A stretch of 9,687 bases of DNA from Deltaproteobacteria bacterium (GCA_003646935.1 QMLW01000033.1:1-9687); one strand, 5' to 3'. Positions 1 to 6,199 are shown, counted from the stretch's first letter. Notes: generated from the sequence alone by a model not told the origin. Numbers and translations are program-made.

Positions 1-147
1 ATTCATCCCCATAATGTAGATATCGCTCAAAAGGTAGCCCATATACGGGGCCTAACGCTTGAGGAGGTAGCAAAACAGACGAGCGAGAACGCACGGCGCT
101 TGTTTGGGCTCCCTTTACGCACGTATGAACACCAATCCCATAGGTAA
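1..147 (+). CDS. TatD family metal-dependent hydrolase, C-terminal end (5' truncated by window edge)
   Basis: Frame 1 is open from the first base to a TAA at 145-147 and gives the last 48 residues of a protein. The segment contains an HPHNV motif, then a stretch ending TSENARRLFGLPL. This matches the usual C-terminus of TatD-type nucleases (N-x-P...V..VA..IA, 'GLTLEEVA', 'T..NA.RLFGL'). TatD proteins are TIM-barrel metal-dependent DNases/hydrolases of the cytoplasm; their metal ligands lie upstream and are not visible here. The gene overlaps the likely start of maf by 23 bases, which suggests co-transcription and possibly coupled translation. The identification rests on a short tail only, so the exact TatD subfamily cannot be told. 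Confidence 0.72.
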   Translation: MHPHNVDIAQKVAHIRGLTLEEVAKQTSENARRLFGLPLRTYEHQSHR

Positions 148-733
148 AAACAATCCCCTGGTGCTCGCCTCGAGATCTCCGAGGAGAAAGGAGCTTCTTG
201 GACAGATAGGAATCCCCTTCGAGTCCGTGGAGAGCGGGGTTGAGGAAGCCGCTCGCAGCAGCCTCTTGCCCTCGGAGTTTGCCTGTCGAATCGCGGCGCT
301 GAAAGCGGAATCGGTCAGTCATATCCGCCCGCATCAGTGGATACTCGGTGCGGACACGATTGTGGTGATGGAAAACAGGGTTTTCGGCAAGCCAAGGGAT
401 ATTCGGCAATGCTGGGAGATGCTCCTTTCATTAAGCGGGAAAAACCACAAGGTCATCACGGGGTTCTGCCTTGTGGATCCAGGTGGTGTGACGGTGCACG
501 TTGAGGCGGTTACTACGAGGGTGAAGGTGAAGAAGATGAGCGAGGACGAGATCGAAGCCTATATCAAGACAGGCGAGCCCTTTGGCAAGGCGGGCGGCTA
601 TGCAATACAAGCGATCGGATCGTTTATGATCGAACACATCGATGGTTCCTACACGAATGTTGTCGGCCTGCCCGTCTGTGAGGTGATAAACGCGATGATT
701 ACCTGCGGTGCCCTTAAAGTTTTTCCCCTATAG
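125..733 (+). CDS. maf: Maf family nucleotide pyrophosphatase
   Basis: This 202-residue protein has the normal length of Maf/YhdE/YceF enzymes, which hydrolyse non-canonical or regulatory nucleoside triphosphates (dTTP/UTP or m7GTP, by subgroup) to monophosphates in the cytoplasm. Visible motifs are the N-terminal LASRSPRRKELL (residues 14-25), the GADTIVV segment with the presumed catalytic Asp77, FGKP (87-90), LSGKNHKVITG (103-113), the YIKTGEP loop, and GSYTNVVGLP (174-183). The usual GEP-x-DKAG motif reads GEPFGKAG here, so Asp is replaced by Gly154. I start at ATG 125 because the conserved fold begins about 12 residues later. A TTG at 104 is also in frame but would add seven poorly conserved residues. 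Neither start has a clear Shine-Dalgarno (SD) sequence, which fits coupling to the overlapping upstream gene. The subgroup, and so the substrate, is not assigned. Confidence 0.93.
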   Translation: MNTNPIGKNNPLVLASRSPRRKELLGQIGIPFESVESGVEEAARSSLLPSEFACRIAALKAESVSHIRPHQWILGADTIVVMENRVFGKPRDIRQCWEMLLSLSGKNHKVITGFCLVDPGGVTVHVEAVTTRVKVKKMSEDEIEAYIKTGEPFGKAGGYAIQAIGSFMIEHIDGSYTNVVGLPVCEVINAMITCGALKVFPL

Positions 734-741
734 GAGGTATC

Positions 742-834
742 TTGAGTTTGTTGCGCTCGTTGTGTTACAGCTCAATGAACTCAATGAACAATAACGAAGC
801 TCAGCCTCAAACCAACGAGGTGTTAACGCCGTGA
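742..834 (+). CDS. Possible tiny ORF after maf (30 codons, TTG start)
   Basis: A textbook ribosome-binding sequence, GGAGGT at 733-738, begins at the last base of the maf stop codon and is followed by TTG at 742. The frame runs 30 codons, rich in Ser, Asn and Leu, to TGA 832-834. A second ribosome-binding-like GAGGTG (817-822) precedes a GTG at 831 that overlaps this stop and opens a further 11-codon frame ending at 866. I recognise no family. Good ribosome-binding sequences argue for translation. Short length, the TTG start and low-complexity content argue that this is only a remnant of a gene formerly downstream of maf. Confidence 0.2.
   Translation: MSLLRSLCYSSMNSMNNNEAQPQTNEVLTP
771..788. 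repeat. Tandem duplication of a 9-base unit
   Basis: The unit CTCAATGAA occurs twice head to tail (771-779 and 780-788) in the convergent gap between maf and rlmB. It is a small perfect duplication, probably from slippage, in a stretch with no well-supported gene. Confidence 0.6.
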
Positions 835-860
835 ATGCGGATAAATGCGAAGATCTTGAG

Positions 861-1643
861 CTATGAAGACGTCAAGTTGCCTATCTGTCTTGCTATTTCT
901 GAGAGGATGATACCCGCGGCAACCGATACATTAAGGGATTCGAGATGGCCGAGCCGCGGTATACGAACCAAATGGTGGCACCGATCTCTTACCACCCTGC
1001 TCAGGCCCTTCCCCTCGCTTCCCAGCACGATGACCACATCCCTGTCCCAGTCGAAACTGTAGATAGAGGTTTCGCCCTGCCCTTCGGTACCTACTATCCA
1101 AAGACCCTCCTCTGCCATACGCTCCAGGCTCCGCGCCAGGTTGACGACCCGTGCCACAGGCAGATAGGCAGTTCCACCTGCTGACCTCTTGTGGACGATA
1201 TCGGTGACGGAGGCGGATCTATCCTTGGGTATGATAAGCCCGTGAACGCCGAAAAACTCGGCCGTTCGTATAAGGGAGCCCAAGTTTCCAGCGTCCATGA
1301 TATGATCAGTGACTACGAGAAGCCCCTTGGATTTCCGAGAGAGGGCTATTGCCATGAGGTCTTCCATCGGATAGTATGTGTAGCCGCTTATCACAGCCAC
1401 CAATCCCTGATGAGAGGTGTCGGGTGATAGTCTATCGAGATAGCCGCGGTCCTTAAACCTGATGGGTATCCCTCTGGCCCTGGCAAGATCAAGGATCTCC
1501 CTCACCCGACCGATTGTTCTGCCCTTAGCAACGAACAGCTCTACGACACCCTTGCCTTGCTTGAGGGTTTCATTGACGGCGTTAATGCCACATATGATTT
1601 GGGTCAAGCCCTTTTGCTGCTGGGTTGATATATGAGTGAACAT
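861..1643 (-). CDS. rlmB: TrmH/SpoU-family RNA 2'-O-ribose methyltransferase, RlmB type (23S rRNA G2251)
   Basis: The 260-residue protein has the two-part structure of RlmB. An N-terminal substrate-binding domain (IICGINAVNETL at 16-27, closing with the SHQG motif at 77-80) is followed by a SPOUT knotted methyltransferase domain. Motifs are NLGSLIRTAEFFG (120-132) with the conserved Arg126, VLGSEGKG (206-213), and IPRLGHLESLNVSVAAGI (228-245), which forms the SAM-binding knot. The family methylates the 2'-OH of a guanosine in the peptidyl-transferase P-loop of 23S rRNA. The usual D-P-x-N-L-G motif reads DAGNLG, with Ala118 for Pro. ATG 1643 is the only ordinary start before an in-frame stop upstream, but it lacks a clear SD. 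It lies 99 bases after gmk and is the last gene of the minus-strand run. Another TrmH-type RNA target cannot be excluded. Confidence 0.88.
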   Translation of the reverse strand: MFTHISTQQQKGLTQIICGINAVNETLKQGKGVVELFVAKGRTIGRVREILDLARARGIPIRFKDRGYLDRLSPDTSHQGLVAVISGYTYYPMEDLMAIALSRKSKGLLVVTDHIMDAGNLGSLIRTAEFFGVHGLIIPKDRSASVTDIVHKRSAGGTAYLPVARVVNLARSLERMAEEGLWIVGTEGQGETSIYSFDWDRDVVIVLGSEGKGLSRVVRDRCHHLVRIPRLGHLESLNVSVAAGIILSEIARQIGNLTSS

Positions 1644-1742
1644 ATGTATCGAAACCGTGGTGGCTGCACAGAAGGATTGCCGTCTGCCGATTCAATAAGG
1701 CTCATAGATCTGTTCAAAGCATGCTGTAACCGATGAATAGCC

Positions 1743-2360
1743 CTATGCTCCTCGGAGATGAAAAAGATCCTTGATCAGCGGGTAACGTCTCCACGAGCGT
1801 GCCCTTTGGCAGAGGATAATCGCCCCTATCTCCCTGACCGTCTGCACGAGATCATCGTTGACCACGATGAAATCGTATTTCCCGCACCTTCTGATTTCCT
1901 TTGCCGCCTTTTTCATCCGAAGATCAACATCCTTCCCCTTGTCTGTTGCCCTCCCCCGCAACCTCTGCTCGAGGACCTCCATCGAGGGCGGAAGGACGAA
2001 AATCGATAGGGATTCCGGGAAATGCCTCTTAATCGCTTCAGCCCCTTGGATATCAAGATCAAGCAGGAGGTCCTCCCCTGAAGATAGTTCGCTCTCCATA
2101 CTCGAATAAGAGGTACCATATAGATGGCCGTATACATGAGCCCATTCAACAAAACGGTGTGCATCTATCATCTGCTCGAACTCTTTTCTGGTAACGAAGT
2201 GGTAGTGCGTACCGTTTAGTTCTCCACTCCTTGGCTTCCGGGTGGTGTGAGAAACGCAATATCCGATAGCGCTCACCTTATCCCTTACGGCGCGTATGAG
2301 GGTAGTTTTTCCGGTTCCGGAAGGCGCGGTGATTACGAAAATCTGTCCACTTTGTTGCAT
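1743..2360 (-). CDS. gmk: Guanylate kinase
   Basis: This 205-residue cytoplasmic enzyme phosphorylates GMP to GDP with ATP and is essential for GTP supply. Visible features are the P-loop APSGTGKTT (12-20), the GMP-binding segment SHTTRKPRSGE (37-47) followed by NGTHYHF, the DLDIQGA strand (101-107), FVLPPS (121-126), the lid-region RLRGRATD (133-140), and DFIVVNDDL (163-171). The length equals the family norm and no key residue is missing. ATG 2360 is the only plausible start: the same frame reaches the stop codon of the preceding remA-like gene upstream without another start. An AGGAA lies almost against the ATG, so the ribosome-binding site looks poorly spaced. It follows the remA-like gene after 39 bases, the same association seen in many bacteria. 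Confidence 0.97.
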   Translation of the reverse strand: MQQSGQIFVITAPSGTGKTTLIRAVRDKVSAIGYCVSHTTRKPRSGELNGTHYHFVTRKEFEQMIDAHRFVEWAHVYGHLYGTSYSSMESELSSGEDLLLDLDIQGAEAIKRHFPESLSIFVLPPSMEVLEQRLRGRATDKGKDVDLRMKKAAKEIRRCGKYDFIVVNDDLVQTVREIGAIILCQRARSWRRYPLIKDLFHLRGA

Positions 2361-2399
2361 TTCCTGTTGATCGTGATGATGTTTTCGTGGGATCGAGAC

Positions 2400-2669
2400 C
2401 TACAGCACATCCTCTGTCCGTAACGTACCATCTGGGGCAAACCTTTGTGCTATCGTCTCGGATTGAATAGCCGAGAGGATCACGTGGTTGCTATCGGTAA
2501 TGATCACCGATCTCGTCTTTCTGCCCTGAGTAGCGTCGATGAGCCTTCTGTCATCCCGTGCCTCTTCACGAAGTCGTCGTGCCGGTGCCGAAGCAGGCGA
2601 GATAATGGCTATCACCCTTCTTGATACGAGAAAATTTCCAAAACCGATGTTCAGTAACGTTGGATCCAT
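2400..2669 (-). CDS. DUF370 / RemA-like regulatory DNA-binding protein
   Basis: The 89-residue protein matches the DUF370/RemA family along its whole length: [16 protein letters not shown] (7-22), [17 protein letters not shown] (24-40), then [18 protein letters not shown] (43-60) and [17 protein letters not shown] (61-77). In Bacillus subtilis RemA is a DNA-binding activator of biofilm-matrix and osmoprotection genes that assembles into ring-like oligomers. The basic residues around 17-18 and 50-53 sit where that family places its DNA-contact arginines. In diderm bacteria the role is far less clear. The gene sits between yicC and gmk, a widespread arrangement, 22 bases after yicC. Family membership is clear; a DNA-binding role here is inferred from the Bacillus homologue. 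Confidence 0.93.
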   Translation of the reverse strand: MDPTLLNIGFGNFLVSRRVIAIISPASAPARRLREEARDDRRLIDATQGRKTRSVIITDSNHVILSAIQSETIAQRFAPDGTLRTEDVL

Positions 2670-2675
2670 AGCTCA

Positions 2676-2681
2676 CTCCCC
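2676..2681 (-). promoter_or_regulatory. Ribosome-binding site of the remA-like gene
   Basis: GGGGAG on the minus strand lies 6 bases before the ATG at 2669. It is one of the best-placed SD sequences in the window and fixes the start of the 89-residue product. Confidence 0.7.
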
Positions 2682-2691
2682 ACTAAAAATG

Positions 2692-3570
2692 TTATTCTAC
2701 GTTTTGAGTTTGCTCCCTCAGCTTTTCCAGCTCCGCTTTAATTTCAACAACGAGATGCGAAATCAAGGAGTCCGCTGCCTTGGAGCCGATTGTGTTCACC
2801 TCTCTGTTTATCTCCTGGAGCAGGAAATCCAGCCTCCTTCCCACCACGTCATCCTGGGCCATGTAATTCGTAAACTGTTCTACGTGGCTTTCTATCCGGA
2901 TCAATTCCTCGGTAACATCGGTTTTTTCAGCCATAAATGCAATTTCTTGCATCAACCGATCTTCATTGATTTCAATTGATTTTATCATTTTATTAATTTT
3001 TTTTATTAACTTATCCCTGTTCTCTTTTAATGCCTGCTCGGCCCTCTGTCGTATGGCATTGATATATCCCCTGATCTTGTTCAATCGCTCCAGGAAATCC
3101 TTCTCTATCGCCTTTCCCTCATTGATTCGCATTGCCTCCCAGGAGTCGAGTGCAGCACCGATCACATCTCTTAGATCCGGCTCTGCCCTTTCGGGATCCA
3201 CTCCATATTGTTTTATGATAATGGCGTCTTTGATCTGAGAGAAGAGGGCTAGATCAAGGGGCTTCTTAGAGCCGAGTTCTTTACGGAGCGCATTGAAGAT
3301 ATCCGCATACGCCCTTACCACTGGCAGATTTAACGCAAGCATGAGTCCCTTCTCTCCGTTATCCTTGAGTTGAATCGAGACATCAATCCTTCCCCGCTTC
3401 ACCCTCTCCGAGACCAATGATCTCGCCATTTCCTCAAGGGGGAGGAGGCTTTGGGGAAGCTTAAGGACGATTTCCCGGTAGCGGTGATTTACCGAGCGTA
3501 TTTCCACGATATACTCCAGGTCGGACTTCGCTGATTCAGCCCTTCCGTATGCGGTCATGCTTTTCAACAT
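2692..3570 (-). CDS. yicC: YicC/YloC family protein (DUF1732 C-terminus), putative endoribonuclease
   Basis: The 292-residue product has the full YicC layout. The N-terminal domain begins MLKSMTAYGRAE and contains EIRSVNHRY (23-31), LP..L..LE and KRGRIDV (59-65). A Lys/Glu-rich helical middle lies at about 150-215. The C-terminal DUF1732 block is AEKTDVTEELIRIESH (214-229), GRRLDFLLQEINREVNTIGS (244-263), and a closing LEKLREQTQNVE. Escherichia coli YicC has been linked to RNA (small RNA) turnover, and the family is regarded as an endoribonuclease; that function is transferred here by homology. Its ATG lies 2 bases from the stop of the upstream DUF4416 gene, so translation is probably coupled. 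A run of eight A on the coding strand (2997-3004) codes for part of a Lys-rich segment (about 186-196) and is locally much lower in GC than the rest. Confidence 0.93.
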   Translation of the reverse strand: MLKSMTAYGRAESAKSDLEYIVEIRSVNHRYREIVLKLPQSLLPLEEMARSLVSERVKRGRIDVSIQLKDNGEKGLMLALNLPVVRAYADIFNALRKELGSKKPLDLALFSQIKDAIIIKQYGVDPERAEPDLRDVIGAALDSWEAMRINEGKAIEKDFLERLNKIRGYINAIRQRAEQALKENRDKLIKKINKMIKSIEINEDRLMQEIAFMAEKTDVTEELIRIESHVEQFTNYMAQDDVVGRRLDFLLQEINREVNTIGSKAADSLISHLVVEIKAELEKLREQTQNVE

Positions 3571-3572
3571 AT

Positions 3573-4106
3573 CTAGCTCACGTCTTCTCTCAGATGTTGC
3601 AGGTATCCACTCCTCAGCTCGTTAAAAAGGCCGATCACCTTCTCCTCGGCATAATCGGGATACGTCCATGAGAGCGGTTTAAAGGTGCCATCGTGGAAGA
3701 TCAAGGTGAGGTCCGCATATATTCCCTTTTTCAAGTAGACCCTGTGACTGTAATTCTTCCCCGTGGCAAGTACCAGCCTTTCCAAGGTTACATACCCGGG
3801 ATCTATATTGATCTTTCTTTTATCCTTATCAAGGTGCGCTTTTTCAAGCTCATTGGTGATCAACTTTATATCGGCTATTGACTCCGGCATGATGAGCTTC
3901 AGGAAGGAGATAAATCGGCGGTATAGGGGCCAGCCCATCTCTTTTTCATAGTACCTCGTTCTGTCAAAGAGAAGCACATCGCTGGTCCAATCAACAGGAC
4001 CGAACTCCTCCTCCATCTCCTTGATGCCCGTATCGATCAATGTAGCGTCAGGGGAAAAGAGGCTGCTGATCAGTTTTACCTTTTTCGTTTCCTTTGGTTG
4101 GCTCAC
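3573..4106 (-). CDS. DUF4416 family protein of unknown function
   Basis: The 177-residue protein carries the pattern I associate with DUF4416: VKLISSLFSPD (10-20), FGPVDWTSD (35-43), TRYYEKEMGWPLYRRFISF (50-68), a Lys/Asn helix around KLITNELEKA, NIDPGY (100-105), ATGKNYSHRVYLKKGIYAD (114-132), and WTYPDY (147-152). There is no signal peptide, membrane segment or nucleotide-binding loop that I can see, so it is probably a soluble cytoplasmic protein. The invariant-looking NIDPGY and TGKNYSHR blocks suggest an active or binding site, but I know no tested function. The start is GTG at 4106, with AAGGA a few bases upstream. It lies 35 bases after the heptose kinase gene and 2 bases before yicC, which points to a shared transcript and perhaps a role related to one of them. 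Confidence 0.85.
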   Translation of the reverse strand: MSQPKETKKVKLISSLFSPDATLIDTGIKEMEEEFGPVDWTSDVLLFDRTRYYEKEMGWPLYRRFISFLKLIMPESIADIKLITNELEKAHLDKDKRKINIDPGYVTLERLVLATGKNYSHRVYLKKGIYADLTLIFHDGTFKPLSWTYPDYAEEKVIGLFNELRSGYLQHLREDVS

Positions 4107-4141
4107 TGATCCTTATCCGTTACTCTATCTTTTTTCTGTGC

Positions 4142-5140
4142 TTACCGCGAAAGGTACGAATCCACTGCCCTTTTAAGGACATCGATCTTTACCGCTGAGG
4201 TGCCTACCTCGCCTACCACTATACCAGCCGCCAGATTGGATAAGAACGCAGCGGATTTCATATCAAGGCCGCTCGCAATACCGAGGGTAAAGGCCGCGAT
4301 GACCGTATCTCCCGCGCCTGTTACGTCATAAACCTTTTTCGCTATGGACTTTATCTGTGTGATCTCGCCATTCTCCTCGAACAGCGTCATGCCTTCCTCG
4401 CCACGGGTGATCAACAAGGACTTGCATCGGTCGCGATTCATAAGCCTTTTGCCTGCCTTCACCAGGTCATTTTCGTCCTTAATATCCATGCCCGTGATTT
4501 CTCCAGCCTGTGTGTTGTTTGGCGTGATCACGGTTACATCCTTGTAGAGCGAAAAATTCTTGACATTGGGATCGACCGCAACCGGAATGTTTGAGCCGGC
4601 GATCGCTTCCGCTATACCATGCATCAACTTACGGGAGAGCACTCCCTTGCCATAATCGGAGAGTATCATTGCTGACATGTGGTCCTTTTTCGCGCGGATG
4701 AAATCCAAAATATATTTTATGGTTGCGGGTTTTAGGGGGATCCTTTTCTCCCGATCGTACCGTACAACCTGTTGTGCATGGGCTACGATTCTCGTCTTCA
4801 CGCTCGTCGGCTTCGCGCTCTCAATGGCGATTCCGCCGATGTCGACGCCCATATCCTCTAATTTTCTTAGCACCTCTTCTCCCGGCCTGTCATCGCCCAC
4901 AACCCCGCATAACAAGACATTACTCCCGAGGGAAATGAGGGTATTGACGACGTTCGCGGCGCCGCCCAGCATGGTGGATTCATGTTCAACCTCAACAACC
5001 GGTACCGGTGCCTCAGGTGATATCCTCGAGACCTTTCCCCATATGAAGCGATCCAGCATAATGTCGCCGATTACGAGGATCGATGTGCTTCTGAAATTCT
5101 CAATACCCTGGTGCAACTGTTCTGGATCTAACTCCCTCAT
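4142..5140 (-). CDS. D-glycero-beta-D-manno-heptose-7-phosphate kinase (HldE kinase domain / RfaE1, HldA type)
   Basis: This 332-residue PfkB/ribokinase-family enzyme phosphorylates heptose 7-phosphate at C1 to the 1,7-bisphosphate, a step of ADP-heptose synthesis for the LPS inner core. Diagnostic segments are GDIMLDRFIWG (25-35), SRISPEAPVPVVEVE (38-52), LGGAANVVNTLISLG (58-72), the SDYGKG block (161-166), DPNVKN (190-195), TPNNTQAGEITG (206-217), and DVTGAGDTV (272-280) with catalytic Asp278. The protein stops after the kinase domain. The adenylyltransferase domain fused to it in E. coli HldE is absent and must be encoded elsewhere as a separate HldC/RfaE2-like gene. ATG 5140 gives a normal N-terminal lead of about 20 residues but has only a weak SD. 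It is the first gene of the minus-strand run, and its envelope role matches the glycosyltransferases across the intergenic region. Confidence 0.93.
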   Translation of the reverse strand: MRELDPEQLHQGIENFRSTSILVIGDIMLDRFIWGKVSRISPEAPVPVVEVEHESTMLGGAANVVNTLISLGSNVLLCGVVGDDRPGEEVLRKLEDMGVDIGGIAIESAKPTSVKTRIVAHAQQVVRYDREKRIPLKPATIKYILDFIRAKKDHMSAMILSDYGKGVLSRKLMHGIAEAIAGSNIPVAVDPNVKNFSLYKDVTVITPNNTQAGEITGMDIKDENDLVKAGKRLMNRDRCKSLLITRGEEGMTLFEENGEITQIKSIAKKVYDVTGAGDTVIAAFTLGIASGLDMKSAAFLSNLAAGIVVGEVGTSAVKIDVLKRAVDSYLSR

Positions 5141-5185
5141 GATACCGGCGATTTACCTGTACTGATTGATGAAGGACTCTTAGCC

Positions 5186-5200
5186 TTAAATACCATTTAA
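5186..5200. repeat. Perfect inverted repeat in the AT-rich leader of the heptose kinase gene
   Basis: TTAAAT and ATTTAA are separated by ACC (6+3+6 bases). It lies between the proposed minus-strand promoter and the start at 5140, so it could be an operator or a small RNA hairpin in the leader. In an AT-rich stretch a chance origin is quite possible. A second palindrome, GTATATATAC, lies nearby at 5225-5234. Confidence 0.35.
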
Positions 5201-5251
5201 TAATTCTTAGAAATCCCTAATTTTGTATATATACTCCATAGTTACCTAAGT

Positions 5252-5279
5252 ACTATAGCAGCTTTATTCCATTAGACAA
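5252..5279 (-). promoter_or_regulatory. Candidate sigma70-type promoter for the heptose kinase/DUF4416/yicC/remA-like/gmk run
   Basis: On the minus strand TTGTCT (5274-5279) is followed after 16 bases by TATAGT (5252-5257). The bases TGC directly precede the -10 hexamer, an extended -10 arrangement. The predicted start near 5245 would leave a leader of about 105 bases before the ATG at 5140. No better pair is visible upstream of the gene. Confidence 0.45.
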
Positions 5280-5355
5280 ACTAAAAATCCCCTGATACGC
5301 TGAAAAATGAAAGATTCATCGCTTTTTGTGCGCATTTTAATGCAATGGAAAAAAA

Positions 5356-5384
5356 TTGACTGCCACTATCGACTAACCTATACT
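5356..5384 (+). promoter_or_regulatory. Candidate sigma70-type promoter for the two LPS-core glycosyltransferase genes
   Basis: TTGACT (5356-5361), a 17-base spacer and TATACT (5379-5384) form a near-consensus promoter. Transcription would begin near 5391 and give a leader of about 35 bases before the ATG at 5426. The leader contains AACCC...GGGTT (5401-5405 and 5414-5418), whose loop exposes an AAGG. That AAGG is the only SD-like sequence present and lies unusually far (15 bases) from the start codon. Confidence 0.65.
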
Positions 5385-5425
5385 CACCGAAAATTTCCAC
5401 AACCCCAAGGTGCGGGTTTGTTTTC

Positions 5426-6199
5426 ATGGCGATATCGATTTGTATTATATGCTTCAACGAGGAGGAAAACATCCGGAGATGTCTTGAGAGCTCGAAGTGG
5501 GCCGATGAGATAATCGTGGTTGACTCCATGAGCCAGGACAAAACCGTTGAAATAGCCAGAGAGTATACCGATAAGGTGTACCAGAGGAAATGGTCCGGGT
5601 TCGTTGATGGTAAGAATTTTGCCCTCTCCAAGGCCACCCGAGAATGGGTAGTAAGCCTCGACGCGGATGAAGAGATACCAGATGAGCTTCGAGGTGAGAT
5701 ACAGGAGGAGATCGGCAAGAAACACCCCAAAGAGGGCTATACCGTACCGCGTATCTCCTTTTACCAAGGGAGGTGGATCAAGCACAGCGGATTCTATCCC
5801 GACCGTCAGCTCAGGCTCTTTAAACGAGACAAGGGGGCCTGGGTGGGAAAACGGGTGCATGAACGGGTGCAGGTGAACGGAGAGGTAGGCCAGTTAACGA
5901 ACAACCTCCTTCATTATCCGTATAAGGGCACGATCTCGGGCCAGATTCAGACCATCGATACGTTCTCAACCCTGCTCGCTCAAAATCTCCATGAGCAGGG
6001 TAAACGATATAGCCCGCTCCTACTGATTTTACGGCCACCGCTTAAATTCATAGAAGTGTACCTCCTCAGATTGGGGCTTCTCGATGGGCTTGCGGGATTC
6101 ATTATCGCATTGAGCTCAGCCTATGCCGTATTCGTCCGATACGTAAAGCTACGGGAGGTTGAGAAAGGCCTTAAGAGCAGTTCAATGCCCTCTCCCTAA
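5426..6199 (+). CDS. Glycosyltransferase family 2, WaaE/KdtX-like LPS-core hexosyltransferase
   Basis: This 257-residue GT-A fold enzyme resembles the WaaE/KdtX group, which transfers a hexose (glucose in Klebsiella) to the LPS inner-core heptose on the cytoplasmic face of the inner membrane. Motifs are ISICIICFNEEENIRRCL (3-20), WADEIIVVDSMSQDKT (25-40), the RKWSGFVDGKNFAL acceptor-side block (54-67), the metal/UDP-binding LDADEEIP (78-85), SGFYPDRQLRLFKR (121-134), and VHERV (144-148). A hydrophobic stretch near 212-240 could attach the protein to the membrane. ATG 5426 fits the usual family N-terminus. It is the first gene of a pair and is followed after 11 bases by a WaaG-like gene. Donor and acceptor sugars are inferred from the family, not visible in the sequence. 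Confidence 0.9.
   Translation: MAISICIICFNEEENIRRCLESSKWADEIIVVDSMSQDKTVEIAREYTDKVYQRKWSGFVDGKNFALSKATREWVVSLDADEEIPDELRGEIQEEIGKKHPKEGYTVPRISFYQGRWIKHSGFYPDRQLRLFKRDKGAWVGKRVHERVQVNGEVGQLTNNLLHYPYKGTISGQIQTIDTFSTLLAQNLHEQGKRYSPLLLILRPPLKFIEVYLLRLGLLDGLAGFIIALSSAYAVFVRYVKLREVEKGLKSSSMPSP

Noticed and set aside
61..70. Strong SD-like GAGGAGGTAG inside the TatD tail
   Set aside because: It is over 30 bases from any maf start and is explained by Glu-Glu-Val codons of the conserved TatD segment.
735..860. Possible terminator or RNA gene between maf and rlmB, suggested by CTCGTTG (756-762) and CAACGAG (813-819)
   Set aside because: The arms are 50 bases apart, no T-tract follows on either strand, and no continuous stem can be built between them.
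1604..1705. A 33-codon minus-strand ORF between gmk and rlmB, considered because rpoZ often follows gmk
   Set aside because: The translation has no resemblance to the omega subunit, no ribosome-binding sequence precedes it, and it overlaps the rlmB start.
2539..2979. A 146-codon plus-strand open frame across the remA-like and yicC genes
   Set aside because: It spans two convincing genes on the other strand and their intergenic gap, with no recognisable protein motif.
5281..5860. Minus-strand open frames of about 150 codons opposite the WaaE-like gene
   Set aside because: They are antisense to a well-supported GT2 gene, show no family features, and are explained by its codon pattern.
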